Assembly (NCBI RefSeq): GCF_008642315.1
Contig: NZ_CP029192.1
Coordinates: forward strand, 930,001-994,000
Length of the DNA stretch: 64,000 nucleotides
From: Streptomyces venezuelae
GTDB taxonomy: Bacteria > Actinomycetota > Actinomycetes > Streptomycetales > Streptomycetaceae
Direction of reading: 5' to 3'
Below are positions 15,872-23,684 of the stretch, in pieces; position 1 is the first letter of the stretch, and every line of letters begins with the position of its first letter. Under the pieces are notes generated by a model, which searched no databases, was not told the origin of the DNA, and saw only the letters and a program-made list of their open reading frames with translations. Position numbers and translations under genes: made by a program.

Positions 15872-16684
15872 GTGAGCGGGAGACTGCAGCCGTCGGATGT
15901 GTCGGACAGGCTGAACACGGGGGTCGCACACAACGCGCGGGTGTGGAACTACTGGATCGGCGGCAAGGACCACTACGAGGTCGACCAGCGGGTCGGTGAA
16001 CAGGTGGCCGGGATGTTCCCGGTCATCCGGGACGTGGCCCGCGCGGACCGCGAGTTCCTCGGCCGCGCCGTGCGGTTCCTGACCGCCGAATGCGGAGTGC
16101 GGCAGTTCCTGGACATCGGCACGGGGCTGCCGACCCTCGACAACACCCACGAGATCGCCCAGCGGATCGCACCCGATGCCCGGATCGTGTACGTCGACAA
16201 CGATCCGATCGTGCTGGTCCACGCCCGCAGCCTGCTGGTCGGCACGCCCCAGGGAGCCACCGACTACATCGACGCCGACGTCCACCATCCTCACACCGTC
16301 ATAGAGGGTGCGTCGGTGACTCTGGACTTCGAGCAGCCCGTCGCGGTCATGATGCTGGGCATCCTCAACTTCATCCTCGACACGGGACAGGCGCAGGACA
16401 TCGTGCGCCGGATCATGGCACCGCTCCCCTCCGGGAGCTACCTCGCCATGACCCATCCGACCACCGACACCGACCTCGGTGGCGAGGGCAACGTAGAAGC
16501 GATGAAGTTCTGGAACGAGAACGCGACCCCTCCGATCACCGCACGCAGCCGTGCGGAGGTGAGCGCGTTCTTCGAGGAACTGGACGTTCTCGAACCCGGC
16601 CTGGTGTCGTGCTCGCGGTGGCGCGCGGAGTCGGCGACGGCTGAGGTGCTGCCGCAGTTCGGGGCGGTGGCCCGAAAGCGGTGA
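15872..16684 (+). CDS. S-adenosyl methyltransferase family protein (DUF574)
   Basis: A 270-residue member of the actinomycete DUF574 (Methyltransf_19) family. Signatures are RVWNYWIGGKDHYEVD near residue 25, the SAM-binding FLDIGTGLPTLDNTHEIAQ and VYVDNDPIVLVHARSLL near the middle, and late SYLAMTHPTTD. Many copies occur in Streptomyces genomes and their substrates are mostly unknown. GTG 15872 is preferred because GAGGGGAAG is placed just before it; earlier in-frame starts have none. It follows the AraC gene on the same strand and could be co-transcribed. Confidence 0.85.
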   Translation: MSGRLQPSDVSDRLNTGVAHNARVWNYWIGGKDHYEVDQRVGEQVAGMFPVIRDVARADREFLGRAVRFLTAECGVRQFLDIGTGLPTLDNTHEIAQRIAPDARIVYVDNDPIVLVHARSLLVGTPQGATDYIDADVHHPHTVIEGASVTLDFEQPVAVMMLGILNFILDTGQAQDIVRRIMAPLPSGSYLAMTHPTTDTDLGGEGNVEAMKFWNENATPPITARSRAEVSAFFEELDVLEPGLVSCSRWRAESATAEVLPQFGAVARKR

Positions 16685-16916
16685 ATTTGCGGGTGACCAG
16701 GGTGATCAGGATGGCTTGAGCGACGTCGGGGTGCGGGCGTGGCAGCGGGGACGGCAGCGGTCGTGCCCGAGCGCTCCCGCCGTTCCAGCGTTCTCGGCGC
16801 GACCGTCGTCGCGGCCGTCCTGGGCGGCGGTCTAGTCGTCGCCCTGCCCGGACCCGAACCCCTCACCACCCGCGGGCCGCGGCGCACCTGCGGTCCACAG
16901 CCGTCGCCCGTACCCG

Positions 16917-16929
16917 CCCCCCCCCCCCC
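16917..16929 (+). repeat. Homopolymeric C13 tract
   Basis: Thirteen consecutive C bases lie directly beside the stop codon of the LysR gene (stop at 16931-16933 on the minus strand). The tract is outside recognised coding sequence. Such runs slip readily in replication and also attract sequencing errors. Confidence 0.9.
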
Positions 16930-16930
16930 G

Positions 16931-17824
16931 TCAGGACGCCGGCGCGGCCGCGACGGCCTGGGCAGCCATGACCGCCTGGGCAGCCAGCCGGAGGTCCCCG
17001 ATCATCGGATTCGGGTCGCCCTTGCGGCTGACCAGGACGACCCGGCTGGGGGGAGCGCCCTCGACCGGGACGGTGACGAGGTCGGGGCGCAGTGAGCTAC
17101 GCCGATCGCCGACCGGCAGCACGGCGATCGCCCCGCCGCTCGCGACGAGTTCGAGCTTGTCCTCGTAGCTCTCCACCGGCGGCACGCCGGAACCGAGGAT
17201 CCGGTAGGAAGCCCAGTCCGCGGTCTCGAACGCGCACGGCGCCTCCTCTTCTCCGGCCAGTTCCTCCGCGGTCACCGACGCGCGGCCGGCCAAGGGATGG
17301 TCGCGCGGGACCACGAGCATCCGGGGTTCCTCGTACAGCGGCGTGGTGACCACGTCGTCGGCGACGAGCGGCAGCGGGGTGCGCGCGATCAGGGCGTCGA
17401 CGCGTTTGTCGGTCAGTGCGCCGACGCCCTCGCAGTTCAGATACCGGGTGGTGATCTCGGCGTCCGGGTGCCGGCGGCGCAGTTCGCGCACGGCGGAGGT
17501 GATCACCAGATCCTCGACGTAGCCGATGACGATCCGTTCGGTACGGGCCTGTTCACGCACCGCCAGTTCGGCTTGGCGCGCGGCCTGGAGCAGGGCCTGG
17601 GCCCGGGGGAGGAACGTCCGGCCCGCCGGAGTGAGCCGGGCGCCCTGGGGCGTGCGGTCCAGGAGTCGTGCGCCGAGGTACTTCTCGAGCCGCTGGATCT
17701 GGCGGCTCAGCGCCGGCTGGGCCACGTGCAGGTCGGCGGCGGCCCGGCCGAAGTGCTGGTGCGCGGCCACCACGGTGAAGTAGCGCACGAGCCGCAGTTC
17801 CAGGTCCTGTCCGAGATCGTTCAC
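16931..17824 (-). CDS. LysR-family transcriptional regulator
   Basis: The 297-residue protein has the LysR winged HTH at residues about 7-66 (RYFTVVAAHQHFGRAAADLH, then AQPALSRQIQRLEKYLGARL). A substrate-binding domain follows, with VPRDHPLAGRASVTAEELAG and a late GGAIAVLPVGD. GTG 17824 fits the usual LysR start, DLELRLVRYF; the frame remains open to ATG 17908 but the extra residues do not resemble the family. It diverges from a quinone oxidoreductase gene with 122 bases between, the classic arrangement for a LysR activator and its target. Confidence 0.85.
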   Translation of the reverse strand: MNDLGQDLELRLVRYFTVVAAHQHFGRAAADLHVAQPALSRQIQRLEKYLGARLLDRTPQGARLTPAGRTFLPRAQALLQAARQAELAVREQARTERIVIGYVEDLVITSAVRELRRRHPDAEITTRYLNCEGVGALTDKRVDALIARTPLPLVADDVVTTPLYEEPRMLVVPRDHPLAGRASVTAEELAGEEEAPCAFETADWASYRILGSGVPPVESYEDKLELVASGGAIAVLPVGDRRSSLRPDLVTVPVEGAPPSRVVLVSRKGDPNPMIGDLRLAAQAVMAAQAVAAAPAS

Positions 17825-17946
17825 CTCTGCAGGGTACGCGTCATGCCGTTTCGGAATGACCGGGTTGCCGAACCGGTCTTGGACGGCCGTGCATCCCCGG
17901 GCCTTCACTGAGGGAGCAACGTTTCCCCGAGAAAGCGACAGGCGCG

Positions 17947-18945
17947 ATGAAGGCGATCCAGTTCCATGCAGCGGGCGGGCCGGAAGTCCTGCGGTACGAC
18001 GAGGTGCCGGTCCCCGAGATCGGTCCGGGCGAGGTGCTCGTCCGGGTGCACGCGGTGGGCGTCAACCCGCCGGACTGGTATCTGCGTGAGGGCATGAAGG
18101 TCATGCCTGCCGAGCTCAGGCCGACGCTGGAGTTCCCCCTGACCCCCGGCACGGACATGTCGGGCGTGGTCCAGGCGGTCGCTCCGGACGTCGTGGATTT
18201 CGCCGTCGGTGACGAGGTCTTCGGCATGCTGCGGTTCCCTGGATTCGACGGCCGGACGTACGCCCAGTACGTGGCAGCGCCGACGTCCGATCTTGCGCAC
18301 AAGCCGGCTGCGATCGACCACGTGCAGGCGGCCGGGGCGCCGATGGCCGTGCTCACGGCCTGGCAGTACCTGATCGATCTCGGCCACGACGTGCCGTCTC
18401 CTTTCACGGGCCAGGTGCACCGGCCGGTGCCGATCACTCCGGGGATGACCGTGCTGGTCAACGGGGCCGCCGGTGGAGTGGGCCACTTCGCGGTGCAACT
18501 GGCGAAATGGAAGGGGGCACACGTCATCGCGGTGGCCTCGGGCCGGCACGAGCGGTTCCTGCGCGAGCTCGGCGCCGATGAGCTCATCGACTACACGACC
18601 ACGCGGGCCGCGGACGTGGTCAGCGGCATCGATCTGGTCATCGACGCCGTCGGCGGCCCCGGCAGCTCACGCTTCCTGACCGTGCTCAAGCGCGGAGGCA
18701 CCATGCTTCCGGTGTTCTTCGCCCAGTACGACCCGGAAGAGACGGCGCGTCTGGACATCACCGTCTCGAACATCCAGGTACGTTCCAACGGCCCCCAGCT
18801 CGCCGAGATCGGCCGTCTCTTCGACAAGGGCGAGCTCCGGGTCGGGGTGGACAGCACCTACCCGCTGTCCGAGGCGGCCGGCGCGCACGAGCGGGCCGCG
18901 CAGGGCCACATCCAGGGCAAGATCGTGCTGACGGCGGCCTCGTGA
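17947..18945 (+). CDS. NADPH:quinone oxidoreductase-like MDR protein
   Basis: A 332-residue zinc-independent medium-chain dehydrogenase/reductase. The N-terminal GroES-like domain begins MKAIQFHAAGGPEVLRYDEV. The Rossmann domain carries VNGAAGGVGHFAVQLAKWKG near residue 170 with the AAxGVG cofactor motif. No catalytic or structural zinc cysteines are present, matching the quinone oxidoreductase and enoyl-reductase-like branch. It likely reduces quinones or alpha,beta-unsaturated carbonyls with NADPH. It diverges from the LysR regulator that probably controls it. Confidence 0.85.
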   Translation: MKAIQFHAAGGPEVLRYDEVPVPEIGPGEVLVRVHAVGVNPPDWYLREGMKVMPAELRPTLEFPLTPGTDMSGVVQAVAPDVVDFAVGDEVFGMLRFPGFDGRTYAQYVAAPTSDLAHKPAAIDHVQAAGAPMAVLTAWQYLIDLGHDVPSPFTGQVHRPVPITPGMTVLVNGAAGGVGHFAVQLAKWKGAHVIAVASGRHERFLRELGADELIDYTTTRAADVVSGIDLVIDAVGGPGSSRFLTVLKRGGTMLPVFFAQYDPEETARLDITVSNIQVRSNGPQLAEIGRLFDKGELRVGVDSTYPLSEAAGAHERAAQGHIQGKIVLTAAS

Positions 18946-19072
18946 TCACCGAACGCCGTACCCGGGAACGGGGCCCACCGCTCGATCCGACAGGCCGTGC
19001 GACTACTCTCAGCCCACCGCGGCCCCGGCCGCGACCAGGCAGAAAACTGTTGGGTCTGTGAGGAGCTCTCCG

Positions 19073-19966
19073 ATGGCGCGCACCACCCCGCCACGTCCGG
19101 TCGATGTCGAGACGCTGTTCCCTGAGGTGGCCGGCCATCGGAAGACGGCCGTTCGCCTGCATCCGCGCCTCGGCGAACCGGGCGCGCGGGAAAGCTCGCT
19201 CGGCGGACCCGTGCTCTGGCCGCTCTCGGAGCCCTGGCCCCACTGCGAGGACGAGCACCCGCGCACGGCGTTCTCCCCTCCCGCCCAGGGGTCGGTCCCG
19301 CTCGTCCCGGTCCTCCAGCTCTTCGCGGCCGACGTGCCTGACCTGGCCTTCCCCGGCGCCACCGATCTGCTGCAGGTGCTGTGGTGCCCCTTCGATCACG
19401 CGGACGGTTATGTTCCCCGCCCCGAGATCTACTGGCGGGGCGGGGACCCGAGCGACCTGCGGCCGGCCGACCCGCCCCGCCCGGCCGGCGCTGGCGACGA
19501 CTACCTCCCCGACCCGTGCGTCCTGCACCCCGAGCGCGTCACCGACTACCCCAACTGGGACCTCCCCGACGAGGTCGCCGACGCGCTCGAAGCCAGGTTC
19601 GACCAGTTGGAGGAGGAGACCGGCTGGAGCTACTGGTCCCACCTCTCCGTGTCGGAAGGCATCAAGGTCGGCGGGTATCCGACGTGGACGCAGGACCCCG
19701 ACTGGCCGACGTGCCCGACATGCCGTGTGCGCATGGAGCATCTCCTGACGATCAGCAGCAGCGAGTTCGACGGCGAGAGTTGGCGCACGTGGCTGCCCAT
19801 CGAGGACACGCCGGCCACGGGAACGATCTGGGACCTTCCCTATGAACAACGCACCGAGATCCAACGCCCTCCTGGTCTCATGCTCGGCGACATGGGCGGC
19901 ATCTACCTGTTCGAATGCACCAACTGCCCCGACAGACCCTTCGCCTACCGCTCGGACTGTTCCTGA
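19073..19966 (+). CDS. YwqG-like protein (DUF1963)
   Basis: A 297-residue cytoplasmic protein resembling the DUF1963/YwqG family. Shared features are the SSLGGPVLWPLSEPWPHCED opening, a beta-rich core, KVGGYPTWTQDPDWPTCPTC and the C-terminal GDMGGIYLFECTNCPDRPF. Two CxxC pairs could bind zinc. The biochemical role of the family is unknown; it often occurs near SUKH-type and other polymorphic-toxin immunity-like genes. ATG 19073 has AGGAG seven bases upstream. Convergent with the Phd-like fusion gene. Confidence 0.7.
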   Translation: MARTTPPRPVDVETLFPEVAGHRKTAVRLHPRLGEPGARESSLGGPVLWPLSEPWPHCEDEHPRTAFSPPAQGSVPLVPVLQLFAADVPDLAFPGATDLLQVLWCPFDHADGYVPRPEIYWRGGDPSDLRPADPPRPAGAGDDYLPDPCVLHPERVTDYPNWDLPDEVADALEARFDQLEEETGWSYWSHLSVSEGIKVGGYPTWTQDPDWPTCPTCRVRMEHLLTISSSEFDGESWRTWLPIEDTPATGTIWDLPYEQRTEIQRPPGLMLGDMGGIYLFECTNCPDRPFAYRSDCS

Positions 19967-19999
19967 CGCCGACTTGCTGTTGCCGGCTCGCTGCTTCGA

Positions 20000-21067
20000 T
20001 CAGCGGCGGGCCGCCGGACGGGCGCAGCGCACGTTCCCCGAGGTGATCGCGTCCCGGGGCAGGGCGAGGCCGAAGGCCCGTTCCAGGCCTTCGAAGAACA
20101 GCGCAATGTTGTCCGTCCAGTTGCCTGCCTTCTCCGCGATGCGGAGGTGCAGGTTGAGGAACGAGAGCGGCGCTTCGGGGGCGAACGGCGCCTCGCCCGG
20201 GGTGTACCAGATGAGCTCGTACATGTCCCGCCGGTCCTCGGCGCCGTCCTCGATCGGGAAGGGGTTCTGGTACACCCCGTCCTCGAGGTAGCTGAAGTCG
20301 TAGATGGCCTTGGCCATGGTCGCGTTGAGCGTGATCTGCTGCTCGGGAGGCGGGTCGAGGGAACGCGAGAAGGCATGGTCGAAGTCGTGGTATCCCAGCC
20401 ACGTCCATCCGTTCTCCTCCCCGAAGACCAGCACGCGGCTGAGGTCGTCGGTGCCCTCCCGTGCGTCCCGCTCCTCGACCTGGTGGAGCAGCAGCCCGTC
20501 GGCGATGTCCTGCGCGTCGGCGCCATAGGCGAGGGCGACGTCCTCGGCGGCCCGTCCCTTGATAAACACGAGTTCCGTGAAAGGCTCTTGGTTCTGCCAA
20601 CTGCCGGCGATCCATGCCACGCCGTCGCCCACCGGGCCCTGGCGGGCCAGGAACTCCTCGAACGCGGCCGCCTGCTTCGGAGGCATGTACCCCTGGCGGG
20701 CCGTGCGCGCCCTGTCCTCCAGCCACTCGAGCTCCGCCACGGACCTCAGTTCGGCGACCACGGTCCGGTCCCGCACGAAGGTCATCCGTCCCCCGTCGAC
20801 GTGCACGAACCGGACGTACGGGCCCTGCGGGTCCGGGCCGAACGGCTGCCCCAGCCCCGATCGGGACCTGGGCCGGTGCCCACCGCCGTGGGCCCGTTGG
20901 GCGAAGTGTTCCAGCTCGGCGAGTTCCGCCGCAGGCAGCAGCACACTCGTCGGCTCCCCACCGTCGACGACACACACGCGCTCACCGGTCTCCTCGACGC
21001 GACCGACGAGACCCGCGAAGTCGCTTATGACTTCGCTCAGTTCAACGTTGTCCATGGGAGGGGACAT
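20000..21067 (-). CDS. Phd/YefM-like N-terminal domain fused to unknown domain
   Basis: The 355-residue protein begins with about 55 residues that read like a Phd/YefM antitoxin (VELSEVISDFAGLVGRVEET, then RVCVVDGGEPTSVLLPAAEL). The rest is acidic and aromatic-rich, without a family I can name; features include GYMPPKQAAAFEEFLARQ, FGEENGWTWLGYHDFDHAF and LIWYTPGEAPFAPEAPLSFL. No toxin gene of the usual small size is adjacent. ATG 21067 overlaps the TAA of the upstream DinB gene (TAATG), implying translational coupling. The role is unknown; an immunity-like or regulatory function is possible. Confidence 0.6.
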   Translation of the reverse strand: MSPPMDNVELSEVISDFAGLVGRVEETGERVCVVDGGEPTSVLLPAAELAELEHFAQRAHGGGHRPRSRSGLGQPFGPDPQGPYVRFVHVDGGRMTFVRDRTVVAELRSVAELEWLEDRARTARQGYMPPKQAAAFEEFLARQGPVGDGVAWIAGSWQNQEPFTELVFIKGRAAEDVALAYGADAQDIADGLLLHQVEERDAREGTDDLSRVLVFGEENGWTWLGYHDFDHAFSRSLDPPPEQQITLNATMAKAIYDFSYLEDGVYQNPFPIEDGAEDRRDMYELIWYTPGEAPFAPEAPLSFLNLHLRIAEKAGNWTDNIALFFEGLERAFGLALPRDAITSGNVRCARPAARR

Positions 21068-21678
21068 TAGTGGCGGCGCGGATGAGCGCTGGGCGCAGGG
21101 AGGGCTGCGGCCGCTCGGGCCGCCCGATCGATCTTCGCCCGATGAGCCTCCCAGTTCTCCGCATCGTGTGCTGCGTCCGCGTGCTGGGCTGCTGTGCCGG
21201 TGGAGTTGTCGAGCTGCTCGCGCAGGATGTCGGCGTGTCCGGCATGTCGACTGGTCTCGTTGAGCAAGTGGATCAGGATGTTGCTCAGCTGCACGTCGGG
21301 GCGCGGCCACCAGGGCACGTGGCCGGGGGCGTCGAGGGCGAGGGCTGTGATCGTCGCATCCGAGTGCTGCGCCACGCGACGGTAGCGTCCGATGATCTCC
21401 GCCCGAGTCTCGTGCTCGGTCGCCCAAAGGTCGGTGCCGCGCTGGTCGGCGTCGTCCCATCGGGGCAGCGGCTCAGGGAATGGCCGGTCGAAGACCTCCC
21501 CGAAGTACCTCGCCTCCCAGACCGACAGGTGCTTGACCAGCCCGAGCAGGTTGGTTCCCGTGGCGGTGAGAGGGCGACGGATGTCGTACTCGCCGAGCCC
21601 GTCGAGCTTCCACAGCATCACCTCGCGTATCGCTCGCAGATTCGCGTGCAGCTGGTCTTTCACATTGTCATGGGTCAC
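21067..21678 (-). CDS. DinB-family protein
   Basis: A 203-residue DinB/YfiT-type four-helix-bundle protein. Features are the N-terminal DQLHANLRAIREVMLWKLDG, LVKHLSVWEARYFGE with a candidate metal His, and LLNETSRHAGHADILREQLD with the third helix histidines. The fold usually binds a divalent metal and, in actinobacteria, often acts in thiol (mycothiol)-dependent transfer; the reaction here is unknown. GTG 21678 is the best family-matching start but has no strong ribosome-binding site. The stop codon overlaps the start of the Phd-like fusion gene. Confidence 0.8.
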   Translation of the reverse strand: MTHDNVKDQLHANLRAIREVMLWKLDGLGEYDIRRPLTATGTNLLGLVKHLSVWEARYFGEVFDRPFPEPLPRWDDADQRGTDLWATEHETRAEIIGRYRRVAQHSDATITALALDAPGHVPWWPRPDVQLSNILIHLLNETSRHAGHADILREQLDNSTGTAAQHADAAHDAENWEAHRAKIDRAARAAAALPAPSAHPRRH

Positions 21679-21795
21679 GAGGCGGGAGCCTGCCACACGC
21701 CACCGCCTCGGCCGCCCGAATCCGGCGCAGCGCAGTGCGGTGCGGCGTGGTGTTGATCGATGGTCGGCGCGGGGGTCGGTTGGCAGACTTGGGGG

Positions 21796-22656
21796 ATGGA
21801 CTTCCAGTTCAGTGGCGTGTCGGGCCATTCGTGGCTCGGTTCGCCCATCGACGCACGCCCCCTCTTCGCCCCCGAGCACGCCGCGCTGATGGCCACGCTG
21901 CGCGGTCTGGGGGCTGCCGACTGGGAGCGGGAGGCGGTGCCGGGGTGGCGCGTGCGGGATGTCGTCGCTCATCTTCTGGGGGACTTCTACGGGCGGCTCG
22001 GCCGGGACCGCGACGGGCATCGGGGCGGGTCCGCCTTCGCACCCGGTGAGACCCTCGAAGCGTTCATCCACCGCATCAATCAGGAGTGGGTGGACTCGTT
22101 CTCCCGTGTGAGCCCGGCCGCGCTCGTCGACACGATCGACCTGATCGGTCGGCAGGTGGCCCGGTTCTTCGAGGCCGCCGACCCCGACTCACCCTCCATG
22201 GGCGTGTCCTGGGCCGGTGTCGATCCCGCGCCCATGTGGCTGGACAGCGCCCGCGACCTCACAGAGTTCTGGACCCACCGGCAGCAGATCCGCCACGCCG
22301 TCGGCCGGGAGACCGACCCCGACCCGAAGGCTCTGGCCGTCGTCCTTGACACCTTCATGCGGGCACTGCCCCACACCCTGCGCCACGTCACCGCGCCGAC
22401 CGGCACGCAAGTCCGGGTGCAGGTCGACGGGCCGGCGGGCGGTGCGTGGACCGTGACCGCCACGGAGGAGGGTCGCTGGTCCCTCGCCGTACCGGACGCC
22501 GTGCGTCCCGCCGCGCTCGTACGCCTGGACGCGGAGACCGCCTGGCGGCTGTGCACCCGAGGCATCGATCCGGATACCGCGCTCGCCCGTGCGCGGATCG
22601 ACGGCGACCGTGAACTCGGCGTCGCCGTCTGCCAGATCGTGTCCATCATCTACTGA
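21796..22656 (+). CDS. Maleylpyruvate isomerase-like mycothiol-dependent enzyme
   Basis: A 286-residue protein of the DinB-like mycothiol-dependent maleylpyruvate isomerase superfamily. The N-terminal domain contains VPGWRVRDVVAHLLGDFYGR, a metal-binding segment with a histidine, and DLTEFWTHRQQIRHAVGRET with further ligands. The C-terminal third (WTVTATEEGRWSL to LARARIDGDRELG) is the extension seen in this subgroup. The substrate is unknown. ATG 21796 follows GGGGG. It diverges from the DinB operon, so two DinB-fold proteins sit side by side. Confidence 0.75.
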   Translation: MDFQFSGVSGHSWLGSPIDARPLFAPEHAALMATLRGLGAADWEREAVPGWRVRDVVAHLLGDFYGRLGRDRDGHRGGSAFAPGETLEAFIHRINQEWVDSFSRVSPAALVDTIDLIGRQVARFFEAADPDSPSMGVSWAGVDPAPMWLDSARDLTEFWTHRQQIRHAVGRETDPDPKALAVVLDTFMRALPHTLRHVTAPTGTQVRVQVDGPAGGAWTVTATEEGRWSLAVPDAVRPAALVRLDAETAWRLCTRGIDPDTALARARIDGDRELGVAVCQIVSIIY

Positions 22657-22684
22657 GGGCACCGCCCTCCCGCACCGCGCAGAC

Positions 22685-22715
22685 TTGAGTCTCCAGTAAG
22701 GGGAGACACCAAGGT
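22685..22715 (+). promoter_or_regulatory. MerR-type promoter and operator
   Basis: GTCTCC-N7-GGAGAC (22689-22707) is a perfect dyad lying between a TTGAGT -35-like hexamer (22685-22690) and a weak -10 (22710-22715), giving the 19-base spacer typical of MerR-controlled promoters. It precedes the MerR gene start by 14 bases, so autoregulation of the MerR/MFS operon is expected. Confidence 0.7.
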
Positions 22716-22721
22716 GGGGGC

Positions 22722-23684
22722 ATGAACGGCGAGACGCTTCATTCGATCGGTGATCTGGCTCGGCGGACGGGTCTGACGGTGAAGACCATCCGGTTCTACG
22801 CCGACACCGGACTCGTACCACCGACCGACCGCACCCCTGCCGGATACCGCCGCTACGGCGCCGATGCCGTCGCGCGCATCGATCTCGTACGCACCCTGCG
22901 CGAGCTGGGCATCGATCTGGCCACGATACGCAAGGTGTTGGACAGGGAGCTGTCGCTGCCGGACGTCGCGGAGACGCACGCCCAGGCACTGGACGTACAG
23001 ATACGCGTCCTGCGACAGCGCCGCGCCGTGCTGACGGCGATCGTCGGGCGCGACCCGGCCCGTCGGGAAACGGACCAGAGCGACCTCATGCACCAGCTCG
23101 CCTGCCTCTCGGAAGCCCAACGCCGGCACCTGGTCGACGACTTCCTCGGCGCCGTGTTCGACGGCCTGCACGACCACCCCGCCTTCGCGGCGGTCACCCG
23201 TTCCCTGACCCCTCTGCTGCCCGACGACCCCGAGCCCGAGCAGATCGAGGCCTGGGTGGAGTTGGCCGAACTGCTCCAGGACCACGACTTCCGCGCGACG
23301 TTGCACGGCATGGCCCACAACCTCGCGGTAGACCGCGCCCCGGACGACGGAACGGCTCTGCCCCGGATCCTCGCCGAGGCCGTACGGGCACAGGTGACAC
23401 CGGCCGTGGAGAACGGCACCGCACCGGAATCGCCCGCCGCGGACCCGATCGTCGCCGCCCTCTCGGCCCACTACGCACGCATCCTCGGCAGCAGCCAGGC
23501 CCCGCACGACACCCCGGCCCTCCACGGGCGCCTCGCCGCGCTTCTGGAGCAGATGAACGACCCGCGCCGCGACCAGTACCTCTCCCTGCTGGCCGTCATC
23601 AACGGCTGGCCCGCACCCGACAGCCTGGAGCCCGCGCTCACCTGGGCCGTCGAGGCGCTCCGGGTCCGGATGCCGCAGCGGTGA
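22722..23684 (+). CDS. MerR-family transcriptional regulator
   Basis: The 320-residue protein has the MerR N-terminal winged helix (SIGDLARRTGLTVKTIRFYA, then TPAGYRRYGADAVARIDLVR) and a dimerisation helix from about residue 80. A long C-terminal helical region probably senses ligand, as in multidrug-type MerR proteins. There is no CxxC metal or [2Fe-2S] cluster motif, so it is not SoxR or a metal sensor. Its promoter has a matching dyad and long spacer. The stop codon overlaps the GTG of an MFS efflux gene, so it likely activates its own efflux operon. Confidence 0.85.
   Translation: MNGETLHSIGDLARRTGLTVKTIRFYADTGLVPPTDRTPAGYRRYGADAVARIDLVRTLRELGIDLATIRKVLDRELSLPDVAETHAQALDVQIRVLRQRRAVLTAIVGRDPARRETDQSDLMHQLACLSEAQRRHLVDDFLGAVFDGLHDHPAFAAVTRSLTPLLPDDPEPEQIEAWVELAELLQDHDFRATLHGMAHNLAVDRAPDDGTALPRILAEAVRAQVTPAVENGTAPESPAADPIVAALSAHYARILGSSQAPHDTPALHGRLAALLEQMNDPRRDQYLSLLAVINGWPAPDSLEPALTWAVEALRVRMPQR

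Noticed and set aside
16739..17095. Plus-strand frame with one hydrophobic segment crossing the C13 run
   Set aside because: No ribosome-binding site, low-complexity second half, and it overlaps the LysR gene antisense; kept only as a note to the C13 finding.
22722..23684. MerR gene as the SoxR that controls the exporter at 33031
   Set aside because: The protein lacks the four-cysteine [2Fe-2S] motif and has a long multidrug-type C-terminal domain, and its own operator differs from the SoxR box.
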